Assembly (NCBI RefSeq): GCF_003286415.2
Contig: NZ_CP043450.1
Coordinates: forward strand, 5,890,001 to 5,954,000
Direction: 5' to 3'
DNA: 64,000 nucleotides
Origin: Mucilaginibacter rubeus
Lineage (GTDB): Bacteria; Bacteroidota; Bacteroidia; Sphingobacteriales; Sphingobacteriaceae
Shown: one piece after another, positions 44,927 to 52,736 of the stretch
How the letters are laid out: every line of letters begins with the position of its first letter
Numbering within the stretch: the stretch's first letter is position 1
Notes under the pieces: generated by a model
What the model was told of the DNA's origin: nothing
Databases searched by the model: none
Seen by the model: only the letters and a program-made list of their open reading frames with translations
Program-made: the position numbers and the translations under genes

Positions 44927-45595
44927 TTAATAGCCTTTTAACAACTCCGAAAGACTATCAGTTGTATGCGGATCGCCAATAGCACGGAACTTCCAGGTGC
45001 CGTCTTTACGGTAAACTTCGGCGAAGGTCATGGAACACATGCCGTTATAAGTTGAATCACCAGAAAGACTGAATTTAGCGATCTCTTTGCCGTGACTATC
45101 AACCGCGCGGATGAAAGCGTTTTCTACCATACCAAAGTGCTGGTTATTTTTGCGGCCCTGGTAAATAGCTACCAGGAACAGGATACGATCATATTTCGGG
45201 TCGAGCGAATCAAGCTTTACGATGATCTGCTCATCGTCACCATCTCCTGCCCCGGTACGGTTATCTCCCGTTAACCAAATATGGCCCGATGGATGGCGCA
45301 TAGAGTTAAAGTAGATCACATCACCTTCAAACATATTAATGGTGCGCCCATTAGCCGTTTGCTTGGCATAACCACGATTGGCTACTTTACCATTTTTATC
45401 TAACAAAAACGCTATCGCATCCAAGTCGTATTCAGCTTCTTCGCCCCCACCGAACAGCTTGCCTAAAAAGCCGCCGCCGTGCGTTTTACGCACATCCCAG
45501 CCTAAACCAATAGTAACCGACGACAGGTCGAAACTTTCGCCTTTATCATTTTTACGCAGGTCGATAGTTTGACCTTTTACCAAATTTATAGCCAT
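44927..45595 (-). CDS. TerD-family protein with Gly-rich insert
   Basis: A 222-residue TerD paralogue starting MAINLVKGQTIDLRK. Compared with the shorter copies it has an insert, THGGGFLGKLFGGGEEAEYD (about 34-53), before the first acidic segment. The calcium-loop motif LTGDNRTGAGDGDDEQI is intact. It follows the next TerD copy by 4 bases. The family core RKNNQHFGMVENAFIRAVD is present. Confidence 0.93.
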   Translation of the reverse strand: MAINLVKGQTIDLRKNDKGESFDLSSVTIGLGWDVRKTHGGGFLGKLFGGGEEAEYDLDAIAFLLDKNGKVANRGYAKQTANGRTINMFEGDVIYFNSMRHPSGHIWLTGDNRTGAGDGDDEQIIVKLDSLDPKYDRILFLVAIYQGRKNNQHFGMVENAFIRAVDSHGKEIAKFSLSGDSTYNGMCSMTFAEVYRKDGTWKFRAIGDPHTTDSLSELLKGY

Positions 45596-45599
45596 TGCC

Positions 45600-46175
45600 T
45601 TATTTGATTATTTGCCCTTTGAAATATTTACTTAAAAAGAAGGCCAGGTCCTCTTTATAACCAACGCCCGATGCCTCAAATTTCCATGCGCCGCCACGTT
45701 TGTATAATCTGCCAAATTCGATAGCCGTTTCGATAGAAAAATCTTCGCCCAACTCGTATTTACAAACCTCGGCACCTGTTTGGTTATCTAATATACGAAT
45801 GTACGAATCACGCACCTGACCAAAATTTTGACGGCGTGCCTGCGCTTCGTGAATAGTTACCACAAACAGGATCTCCTGAATGCGAGCGTCAACTTTAGTC
45901 AGGTCTACTATGATAGATTCATCGTCGCCGCCATCACTGTTACCGCCTGTTGGATCATCTCCGGTATGGTGAACCGATTCTTCGGGCGAATCGACATTAT
46001 TATAGAAAACAAAAAATTCATCCTGCGGTACCAATCGGTTAGCATCGATCATGATGGCCGATACGTCAAGATCGAAATCATAACCAGTACCTTCGTTTGG
46101 GTTCCAGCCCAAACCAACTGTCATTTTTGAAAGGCCGATATCTATTTTCTGCCCTTTTTGTAAGTTAATAGCCAT
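45600..46175 (-). CDS. TerD-family calcium-binding stress protein
   Basis: Start MAINLQKGQKIDIGL at 46175 is chosen because all paralogues in the cluster begin MAINL; an in-frame ATG at 46271 adds 32 unrelated residues. The 191-residue protein has FDLDVSAIMID and HTGDDPTGGNSDGGDDESI, a longer acidic loop than the other copies, and RRQNFGQVRDSYIRILD. It is the first gene of the two-gene TerD unit. Confidence 0.93.
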   Translation of the reverse strand: MAINLQKGQKIDIGLSKMTVGLGWNPNEGTGYDFDLDVSAIMIDANRLVPQDEFFVFYNNVDSPEESVHHTGDDPTGGNSDGGDDESIIVDLTKVDARIQEILFVVTIHEAQARRQNFGQVRDSYIRILDNQTGAEVCKYELGEDFSIETAIEFGRLYKRGGAWKFEASGVGYKEDLAFFLSKYFKGQIIK

Positions 46176-46497
46176 TTTAGTATGTGTTATTTTTAGGTGA
46201 AACCTGTATCGCCTATTGGGTTTTACGCGGCATTGCAGGTATTGGCCGGTGACAAACCGGCAATTAAACATTTAATCTAAGGTAGATGTTTTATCGAGGT
46301 GATATTGTAAAATTTGTCTACACATAAATAAGACGGGGAAGGGCTGTGTTTGTTACAGGAATAGAGGGGGATATTTATCTATAATAACCGTCATGCTGAA
46401 CTTGTCTCAGCAACTCACATACTGAGCAGCATGCATAGTTTGATCTGCATGTGGGATCCCGAAACAAGTTCGGGACGACGGCGTAACACGTTGGTAA
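46176..46497. other. Spacer holding a GTCATGCTGAAC palindromic repeat
   Basis: The stretch contains the TerD-pair promoter region (no clear boxes seen) and, at about 46388-46483, an imperfect palindromic element: left end CCGTCATGCTGAACTTG, right end CAAGTTCGGGACGACGG. No gene is seen. Confidence 0.55.
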
Positions 46498-46965
46498 TTA
46501 ATGGACTCCAAACTTCATCCACACAAAATATCCTACCCAAAGCAGGATATTGGAGTAAACGCCGGCCAGCACATCATCCATCATTACACCTAAGCCACCG
46601 CCAAGGTCTTCCATTTTACGCACGCCAAGTGGCTTAACTATATCAAAAAAGCGGAATAACACCAGTCCGGCTAAAAGGAAGTACAAATTAGCAGGAATAA
46701 AAAGCATAGCTATCAGCATCCCGGCAACTTCGTCAATTACCACGCGCGAACTATCCTCACCCCAATCTGGTTCAACTTTGTTGCCAACATAAACACCAAG
46801 CGCGGTAATAAATATGGTAATAGCCAGCAAATACCAGGGGTTTTGCAAGGCCGGACTTTGCCACAGCAACCAGATAAAGCCACAGGTAACAATGGCGGCA
46901 TAAGTACCCCCACCTTTTAAAAAACCAATGCCGAAAATGGACGCTATTGTTTTATTTAAGAACAT
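46498..46965 (-). CDS. pgpA: Phosphatidylglycerophosphatase A
   Basis: Start MFLNKTIASIFG at the ATG at 46965; the frame can be extended to a TTG at 46983. The 155-residue membrane protein has four hydrophobic segments. VVIDEVAGMLIAML and FRFFDIVKPLGVRKMEDL match the PgpA family's conserved acidic and Arg/Lys motifs. It dephosphorylates phosphatidylglycerophosphate in phospholipid synthesis. It lies between ter genes but shares no operon signs with them: repeats flank both sides. Confidence 0.87.
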   Translation of the reverse strand: MFLNKTIASIFGIGFLKGGGTYAAIVTCGFIWLLWQSPALQNPWYLLAITIFITALGVYVGNKVEPDWGEDSSRVVIDEVAGMLIAMLFIPANLYFLLAGLVLFRFFDIVKPLGVRKMEDLGGGLGVMMDDVLAGVYSNILLWVGYFVWMKFGVH

Positions 46966-47013
46966 TTGTTTAATAATAATCAATTTAATTACTCTGAAAG
47001 AGCGAAGTTCCTA

Positions 47014-47129
47014 CTCCCCTCTTGAGAGGGGGCGCGATAGAAATGAGTGATAGCTGGGGTGTGTTTCTTCTGCGTTGTTTTCGCTTGGTTAAACACACCC
47101 CTCCGCCCCTCTCGAGAGGGGAATCGCAC
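47014..47129. repeat. Family A palindromic repeat, copy 3
   Basis: The ends CTCCCCTCTTGAGAGGGGGC and GCCCCTCTCGAGAGGGGAAT, with GGGGTGTGTTT and AAACACACCCC inside. One end has changed (CTCGAG for CTCAAG). It lies between pgpA and the TerC gene. Confidence 0.8.
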
Positions 47130-47182
47130 AGATCCCTGCTTTTTTTATTATTAACTGCAAACTCAAAACTGCCAACTGAACG

Positions 47183-48004
47183 CTACTGTTTATCCAATAC
47201 ATCCTCGGCAGCTTCGGCAACTTCAGGCTCAATGGTATGCCTTTTAGGGAAGTTGAACAACAACGAGGTAAGTACAGGGATAATAAATATAGCTACGGTA
47301 AACACCGAAGTGAAAATATCAGCGCTTTCGCCTTCCATTAGTTTTGAAAAGCCGGCTTCCGGGAAAAAGTGAACATATAATGATGATGACAGTTTAATCC
47401 CCAACACACCAATCACTATAAAAGCTACAGTTTCCAGGAAAGTAAATTTCTCCATCAATTTAACAAAAGCCTGAGCCACAAAACGCATAGCCAGGATGCC
47501 GATGAACACGCCTATATAGATCAACATTTTATGATCGGTGAAAGCCACCGCGGCAAAAACGTTATCTATAGAGAAGGCAAGATCCATCAACTCAACCAAA
47601 GCTATAGTTGCCCACAAATTACCAATCAAGCCAACGGTTGAGCGGTAAAGCCAGTTTTTATTTTTATCAACAGATTCCTCTTCGCCATCGCCATCACCGG
47701 CAGATAATTTCCCTTTAAAATAGTTAAAGCATAAATAGATGAGGTACAAGCCGCCAAGTGGTTTTAACCACCAAACAGATACCAGCCAGGCAGCTAAAAA
47801 CAAACAAACACCGCGCAGAATGTATGCGCCCATGATGCCATAGCGTAAGGCCTTTTTCCGTTGGTGCGGAGGCAGGTCGAGCACCATGGTTGCCAGTACG
47901 GCAGCATTATCAACAGAGAGCAAGCTCTCGATAACAATCAGGTTTAAAATGATCAGGACACCGGCCTTCAGGTCGGGGCCGAGGATGTAATGTAAAAACT
48001 CCAT
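47183..48004 (-). CDS. terC: TerC-family integral membrane protein
   Basis: A 273-residue protein with seven or eight predicted helices. The conserved acidic helix NLIVIESLLSVDNAAVLATM and its repeat LVELMDLAFSIDNVFAAVAF carry the paired Glu/Asp residues typical of TerC/Alx metal-transport proteins. A cytoplasmic acidic stretch, AGDGDGEEESVDK, lies between. TerC proteins export manganese or related ions and belong to the tellurite-resistance system. The gene follows the 321-residue unknown by 3 bases. Confidence 0.92.
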   Translation of the reverse strand: MEFLHYILGPDLKAGVLIILNLIVIESLLSVDNAAVLATMVLDLPPHQRKKALRYGIMGAYILRGVCLFLAAWLVSVWWLKPLGGLYLIYLCFNYFKGKLSAGDGDGEEESVDKNKNWLYRSTVGLIGNLWATIALVELMDLAFSIDNVFAAVAFTDHKMLIYIGVFIGILAMRFVAQAFVKLMEKFTFLETVAFIVIGVLGIKLSSSLYVHFFPEAGFSKLMEGESADIFTSVFTVAIFIIPVLTSLLFNFPKRHTIEPEVAEAAEDVLDKQ

Positions 48005-48007
48005 AAA

Positions 48008-48973
48008 TTATATGATATCGGTATTAAGCATTGCTTTTAAAATATTGGCCTGCACATCAACATCGCTCAGGCTTTGTAAAAAGTTGATGTCGGCTATTTT
48101 TTTATAGTTTTCGGCTAACAGGGATTTTATTTCGGCCGGCATGTATGATTTCATGGTTACAACATCACTTTGCAGCTTATCTATTTTATCCTGCAGTTCA
48201 TGCGCCAGTTTTTCCTTTTTAGACAGACTACTATTATTCTCTACGCCCGAAAGCTTTGTTACGTCGCAAAATAGGAATAAATTATTGGCAGGCGAAAACA
48301 AAAAGTAGCGGTCTTCATCCATAAACTTATACACCTCCAGTATCAGGTTTCCGGCTTTCAGTCCGCAGTAAAACTCGGTACGGAACTCGCGTTTTAATAA
48401 TACACCCATCAATTTACGCTGAATAATAGCGTTGGTATTGTGATAGGTATCGTTATAGTTGTACTGCACCAATTCGTTATATAGTTCCGGCGTTATGTTG
48501 TAAAAGAAATCGGAACCGTAGCGCAGACTAAACGCGTTGATATTTTTTGAGAACGGATAATCGGATGAGTTATCAGAAAGCACCTGGTAAAGTTTCCGCA
48601 GCGAAAGGTTTACCTTCAGCGCCTGCCTTTGCCGGTCAATCTTAAAATCCTGCTCGGTGAGCATGTTGTCGTCCATCTTATCAATCATCTCTTTGGTAAG
48701 CTGGATCTCATCAAGCACAAGGCTCACATTGTTTTCATTGTTCTTTTTGATCTTCCGGAGCAGGTCTACCAGACTGGTTGTAAACTGTACATGGAAAAGC
48801 TCCAGCTTATTGATATCGATCTCGGGATTGGTTTCAAAAAGCTTATGAATAACCTGGGTACGCAGGTAGATCTTGTAAATGAGGTCCTCTTCAAAAAATA
48901 CCGACAGCAACTGAAGCTTGCTGAGCATCCTGTTAGACTCATTCAAAATATTTAACCTGTTCTCATCCATCAA
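48008..48973 (-). CDS. Unrecognised 321-residue helical protein coupled to TerC
   Basis: I do not recognise a family. There is no signal peptide or membrane segment. The first 140 residues are charged helices (NESNRMLSKLQLLSVFFEED, RKIKKNNENNVSLVLDE). A central mixed region includes AGNLILEVYKFMDEDRYFLF and NNLFLFCDV. A C-terminal coiled coil follows (LSKKEKLAHELQDKIDKLQ). It heads the terC transcription unit with a 3-base gap, so a role with TerC, for example as a cytoplasmic regulator or partner, is likely by context alone. A TAATTTTG -7-like box lies at 49009-49016 on the minus strand. Confidence 0.6.
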   Translation of the reverse strand: MMDENRLNILNESNRMLSKLQLLSVFFEEDLIYKIYLRTQVIHKLFETNPEIDINKLELFHVQFTTSLVDLLRKIKKNNENNVSLVLDEIQLTKEMIDKMDDNMLTEQDFKIDRQRQALKVNLSLRKLYQVLSDNSSDYPFSKNINAFSLRYGSDFFYNITPELYNELVQYNYNDTYHNTNAIIQRKLMGVLLKREFRTEFYCGLKAGNLILEVYKFMDEDRYFLFSPANNLFLFCDVTKLSGVENNSSLSKKEKLAHELQDKIDKLQSDVVTMKSYMPAEIKSLLAENYKKIADINFLQSLSDVDVQANILKAMLNTDII

Positions 48974-49225
48974 CGTGCAATGTCCCTTTATATTAAATGT
49001 AAAAGTACAAAATTATGAGATGGAAAGTTTTGGCTTATGTTACGAATAAAGGAGTGTATTTAGAATACGTGTCATCAATGAAACCGCAATTTGCGTTAGG
49101 GATAGAAGCGGATACCGTCCGTCAGCTGAGGGATAAAGCCTGCGCAGTATGAGCGTAAAGCCCGGCCCGTCAGCTGACGGGAACGCCTATAAATGATTAA
49201 CGGGCTGGAGGATATAAGTAAAAAT

Positions 49226-49319
49226 ATGTCATTGCCGAAGCGAAGCGTGGCAATCGCATACTATACAGGGCGGTCATGCTTCCGTGCGATTGCTTCGTCG
49301 TTCCTCCTCGCAATGACAT
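49226..49319. repeat. Family B palindromic repeat, copy 5
   Basis: The ends ATGTCATTGCCGAAGCGAAG and CTCCTCGCAATGACAT, with GCAATCGCA/TGCGATTGC inside. It closely matches copy 4 at 44831 over its inner part. Confidence 0.85.
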
Positions 49320-49407
49320 TTCTTTTATCTTCTGAACATCTATCCTAAACACCCTATAATAGCCCCCTCCCTATTCCCATCAAAATAAATTATATTTACA
49401 TACAGGT

Positions 49408-49434
49408 GTAACCCAATCTGCAAACGCGTAGTCA
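49408..49434 (+). promoter_or_regulatory. ECF-type promoter candidate before the sigma-factor gene
   Basis: GTAACCC (49408) and, 16 bases on, GTCA (49431) match the AAC/GTC arrangement of ECF sigma promoters, 14 bases before the sigma-factor start codon. Autoregulation is inferred. Confidence 0.4.
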
Positions 49435-49447
49435 CAGCGGTTATATA

Positions 49448-50029
49448 ATGCAAAGCAAGCTTTCAGATATCGAACTTATTGAGCAAACCCTGGCGGGTAA
49501 CCAATTTGCCTATGCAGATTTGGTTAAGCGGCACCAGCGTTTTGTTTTTACGCTGGCTATGCGCTTTGCCAAAGGCCGGGAAGATGCTGAAGAAATTGCA
49601 CAAGATTGTTTTGTGAAAGCCTACCGCTCGCTGGCATCGTTCCAGGGGCAGTCGAAATTTACAACGTGGTTGTATAGTATAGTTTATACTACAGCCATGA
49701 CATTTTTAAGAAAGAAACGGGTAGACACCGATTCGATTGATGATGAGGGCACATTTGTACAGGTTGAAAGCCACGAATCGGCATACGATACCAATAATGT
49801 AGAAAATAAATCACGGTCATACTACCTGAACCAGGCGATTGAGCAATTACTACCCGATGACGCCACCATTATTACCCTGTTTTACAAGGGCGAGCAATCA
49901 TTAGAGGAGATTGCCCAAACAATGGGTATTGAAACAAATACCGTTAAGGTTAAACTATTTAGAGCACGCCAGCGTTTGAAAGAAAAGCTGGAGCGCAATT
50001 TAAAACACGAGGTGAAAGAACTGATATGA
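49448..50029 (+). CDS. ECF-type RNA polymerase sigma factor
   Basis: A 193-residue sigma-70 family protein. Region 2 spans about residues 20-90 (RHQRFVFTLAMRFAKGREDA, EIAQDCFVKAYRSL, FTTWLYSIVYTTAM). A linker rich in Asp/Glu follows. Region 4 is at about 125-180 (LLPDDATIITLFYKGEQSLE, MGIETNTVKVKLFRARQRL). It overlaps the next gene by 4 bases (ATGA), which encodes its probable membrane anti-sigma factor. No SusC gene adjoins, so it may respond to an envelope signal. Confidence 0.92.
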   Translation: MQSKLSDIELIEQTLAGNQFAYADLVKRHQRFVFTLAMRFAKGREDAEEIAQDCFVKAYRSLASFQGQSKFTTWLYSIVYTTAMTFLRKKRVDTDSIDDEGTFVQVESHESAYDTNNVENKSRSYYLNQAIEQLLPDDATIITLFYKGEQSLEEIAQTMGIETNTVKVKLFRARQRLKEKLERNLKHEVKELI

Positions 50030-50529
50030 ACACCATCGAAGAAAAACTTTGGAACTATATTGATGGTACCTGTACTCCAGCAGAGCAGGAAGCCATTGCC
50101 CGGCTTATTGAAGAAGATGCTTTGTACAAACAAAAGTACACAGAACTGCTTGAGCTAAACCAGGAATTTGCCGACATGGATCTTGACGAACCGTCGATGG
50201 CATTCAGTTATAATGTAATGGAGGCCATCAGGGCCGAGCAGTTAGCGCCATTAAAATCAACTATTAATAAAAAAATAATATTAGGGATAGCTGCATTTTT
50301 CGTATTGAGCATCCTGATTTTACTTGGTATAACCCTCTCGAGCATCAAAATTTCGGGCAATTTATTCAGTGGTTTAGATCTTAAACTACCTTCAAACGTT
50401 AAATTACCTTCGGCAAGCAGTATCTTCAACAGCACTTTAATGAAAAGTTTTTTCGTGTTTGATGTAATTTTGGCGCTATTTTTAACTGACAGTTACCTGC
50501 GTAGAAAAAAAGCTGCAAAAGAGGCATAA
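50026..50529 (+). CDS. Putative membrane anti-sigma factor
   Basis: A 167-residue protein. The N-terminal 55 residues start MNTIEEKLWNYIDGTCTPAE and resemble an anti-sigma domain, but the His/Cys zinc residues of zinc-type anti-sigma domains are missing. Two hydrophobic helices (about 84-106 and 143-158) follow, so the C-terminus is cytoplasmic. Translational overlap with the ECF gene supports a partner role; binding is inferred. Confidence 0.65.
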   Translation: MNTIEEKLWNYIDGTCTPAEQEAIARLIEEDALYKQKYTELLELNQEFADMDLDEPSMAFSYNVMEAIRAEQLAPLKSTINKKIILGIAAFFVLSILILLGITLSSIKISGNLFSGLDLKLPSNVKLPSASSIFNSTLMKSFFVFDVILALFLTDSYLRRKKAAKEA

Positions 50530-50750
50530 AGTGTTCACTTTTCTGTAATGCCAAATATCGCAAGAGTGTCTTTTTGACACTTAGTTATACACTTTTTGTA
50601 AAGTAAACTCTCCTTTAACCTATTGTTAATGTATCCTTGTTGATACATTAACAAAAATTTTAAAAAGTTTTTGGTTTTGGCACAGTGATTGTAATACAGA
50701 CAACGAACTGGTAAACTTACCGGTTTAATTGTGATAAGGTTTAGGTTGAA

Positions 50751-50787
50751 AGTCTCCCGACGCAAGGTTGGGAGGCTTTTATTTTTT
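50751..50787 (+). terminator. Intrinsic terminator upstream of the AraC gene
   Basis: AGTCTCCC and GGGAGGCT form an 8-bp stem (one G-T pair), followed by TTTTATTTTTT. Orientation is plus. The upstream transcript it ends is not certain. Confidence 0.75.
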
Positions 50788-50829
50788 ATACACCATTCTG
50801 TCATACTTACCTTATCCCCATCCTACTAC

Positions 50830-50859
50830 TTGACACCCGGTTTGATTTTTGTAACTTTG
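50830..50859 (+). promoter_or_regulatory. Promoter candidate of the AraC gene
   Basis: TTG at 50830 and TAACTTTG (50852-50859), a full match to the -7 consensus TANNTTTG, are 19 bases apart. The start codon is 5 bases further on, so the transcript would be almost leaderless. GGTTTGATT at 50839 recurs at 51782 upstream of the first dehydrogenase gene. Confidence 0.5.
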
Positions 50860-50864
50860 TTTTT

Positions 50865-51767
50865 ATGTCGAAAGCAGAAACACTTGAAGATTTTTATCAA
50901 AGAAAGGTAAACTGGTTACCCAATAACCTGCAACAAAGCATTGGTCACTTTAACGTGTTCAGGATTGAAGACTGCATTGGCCCCAATGCAAAGCAGGTAA
51001 CTTACAGCCGCCGTACCTTTTATAAGATCAGCCTGATGCGTGGCGATAATATCATTCACTATGCCGATAAAAGCATTACGCTTTCAGGCTCTACGCTGAT
51101 GTTCTTTAGTCCGATGGTGCCATATACCTTTGAGCACATGTCTGACGACCGCACCGGTTTCTTCTGTATTTTTACCGAAGAGTTTTTTCTGGAGAAATTC
51201 AGGACAGGCTTGAGCGAGTTCCCGATGTTTGGCATCAATGCTAAGCCCGTTTATGCTTTAAATGAAGAGCAGGATGCCTATGTGACAGGTCTTTTCCAAA
51301 AGATGCTTACCGAGATCAATACCGAATATGCTTTTAAATATGATCTGATCCGTAACTATGTTACCGAGCTGGCATACTACGCGTTAAAGACAGAACCTTC
51401 TGAAAACGTATATAAGCATGTTGATGCCAAATCACGCATCACGTCGGTATTTACCGAGCTGCTGGAGCGGCAATTCCCTATTGAAACTCCGTCTCAGCGG
51501 TTTGCGCTTCGTTCGGCCAATGACTTTGCGCAACGACTTTCGGTACACGTAAACCACCTGAACAGGGCCATCCGCGAAACTACAGGCAAAACCACTACCG
51601 ATCACATTGCCGACAGGTTGCTTAGCGAAGCCAAATCATTATTAAGGCATACCGACTGGAACATTTCAGAAATTGGTTACTGCCTGGGCTTTGAAGAACC
51701 CACCCATTTCAATAACTTTTTCAAGAAACAAACCCAGCAAACGCCAAGCTCGTTCCGAAATGTTTGA
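50865..51767 (+). CDS. AraC-family transcriptional regulator
   Basis: A 300-residue regulator. The N-terminal domain (about 20-170) is cupin-like, with YADKSITLSGSTLMFFSPMV. The C-terminal double helix-turn-helix covers about 200-298, with the second signature ISEIGYCLGFEEPTHFNNFF. It is followed in the same direction by three short-chain dehydrogenases and an Atu4866-like protein, which it probably controls. Such AraC-SDR arrangements are common in Bacteroidota. Confidence 0.92.
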   Translation: MSKAETLEDFYQRKVNWLPNNLQQSIGHFNVFRIEDCIGPNAKQVTYSRRTFYKISLMRGDNIIHYADKSITLSGSTLMFFSPMVPYTFEHMSDDRTGFFCIFTEEFFLEKFRTGLSEFPMFGINAKPVYALNEEQDAYVTGLFQKMLTEINTEYAFKYDLIRNYVTELAYYALKTEPSENVYKHVDAKSRITSVFTELLERQFPIETPSQRFALRSANDFAQRLSVHVNHLNRAIRETTGKTTTDHIADRLLSEAKSLLRHTDWNISEIGYCLGFEEPTHFNNFFKKQTQQTPSSFRNV

Positions 51768-51858
51768 ATTTCGTAACCTTTGGTTTGATTAATGTAATGT
51801 CCTCCCTTTGTTGTCGCTGTAACTTTGTTCTATCTTAATAACAAAGCAAACAACTTTT

Positions 51859-52692
51859 ATGGACAACAACAAAGTATGGTTTATTACCGGGGCTTCGAAA
51901 GGCTTTGGCCTGAGCCTGGTAAAACAACTACTGGAAGCAGGACAGCTTGTTGCCGCTACTTCCAGAAATTTACAGGAATTAACCACAGCGGTTAATACAA
52001 CAAGCAATAATTTTTTACCCCTACAGGTTGATCTGGCAAATGAAAGCAGCGTGTCGCTGGCTTTACAACACACCAATGAAGCCTTTGGCTGTATCGATGT
52101 AGTGATCAACAATGCAGGTTATGGTATAGGCGGCGCAATTGAAGAGCTTAGCGATGCCGAAACCCGTATGGCATTTGACGTAAACGTATTTGGCACCCTG
52201 AACGTGATCCGCTCGGTAATGCCTTACCTGCGCAAACAACGCTCGGGCCATATCATCAACATTTCATCCATCGCGGGTATTACCGGCAACGCCGGCTGGG
52301 CAATTTATGCAGGATCGAAATATGCCGTAATCGGCATTTCGGAAGTACTTGCCGCCGATGTTAAAGAACTGGGCATTAAAGTTACCGTGGTGGCACCAGG
52401 CGCCTTCCGCACCAGCTTCCTTACTGCCGGTTCACTTTCAATCACCGATAATAAAATTGATGATTACAAAGAGGTTCGCGCTATTCATAACAAATACCTT
52501 AAAATGGATGGCAACCAGGCAGGCGATCCGGAAAAAGCGGCAACCGCTATTATCAATGTAGCTTACGAAGAAAACCCGCCATTATACCTTTTATTAGGTG
52601 GTGATGCATACAATCGCGCTTTAGCTAAGCTTGATACTTTACACAATGAAATCCGCCAGTGGCAGGATATAACCTGCTCAACCGATTTCTAA
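51859..52692 (+). CDS. Short-chain dehydrogenase/reductase (1)
   Basis: A 277-residue NAD(P)-dependent oxidoreductase with a classical SDR fold: cofactor loop TGASKGFG (about 11-18), NNAGYG, catalytic Ser in ISSIAG, and YAGSK (Tyr and Lys of YxxxK). It is closely related to the third dehydrogenase of the set (53572), sharing MxNNKVWFxTGASKGxGLxLVK at the N-terminus. A TAACTTTG -7-like box is at 51820-51827. Substrate unknown. Confidence 0.92.
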   Translation: MDNNKVWFITGASKGFGLSLVKQLLEAGQLVAATSRNLQELTTAVNTTSNNFLPLQVDLANESSVSLALQHTNEAFGCIDVVINNAGYGIGGAIEELSDAETRMAFDVNVFGTLNVIRSVMPYLRKQRSGHIINISSIAGITGNAGWAIYAGSKYAVIGISEVLAADVKELGIKVTVVAPGAFRTSFLTAGSLSITDNKIDDYKEVRAIHNKYLKMDGNQAGDPEKAATAIINVAYEENPPLYLLLGGDAYNRALAKLDTLHNEIRQWQDITCSTDF

Positions 52693-52736
52693 ATTTTATT
52701 CCGTTACCCTATATCTACCTATATAAAAACAATAAA

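Larger units (their letters stand above)
48974..49447. other. Divergent spacer with two repeats, between the ter cluster and the sigma-factor gene
   Basis: No gene is seen. About 49090-49192 holds an imperfect palindromic element with CCGTCAGCTGAGGG and CCCGTCAGCTGACGGG. 49226-49319 holds a family B copy. The promoters of the 321-residue protein gene and of the sigma factor lie at the two ends. Confidence 0.55.
50530..50864. other. Spacer with possible small RNA and a terminator
   Basis: No coding region is supported. The spacer holds a small AGTGTC-TTTTT-GACACT hairpin at 50565-50581, a GGTAA/TTACC pair near 50710-50721, and a strong terminator at 50751-50787. The terminator is more than 200 bases past the anti-sigma stop codon, so a long 3' UTR or a separate small RNA is possible. 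Confidence 0.35.

Noticed and set aside
49448..50529. Sigma/anti-sigma pair as regulator of the SusCD locus
   Set aside because: The SusC gene is more than 25 kb away, lacks a recognised N-terminal signalling (STN) domain, and no shared promoter motif was seen.
50535..50804. 89-codon minus-strand frame in the spacer before the AraC gene
   Set aside because: Contains the terminator hairpin of the plus strand; residue pattern is not protein-like and no domain is seen.
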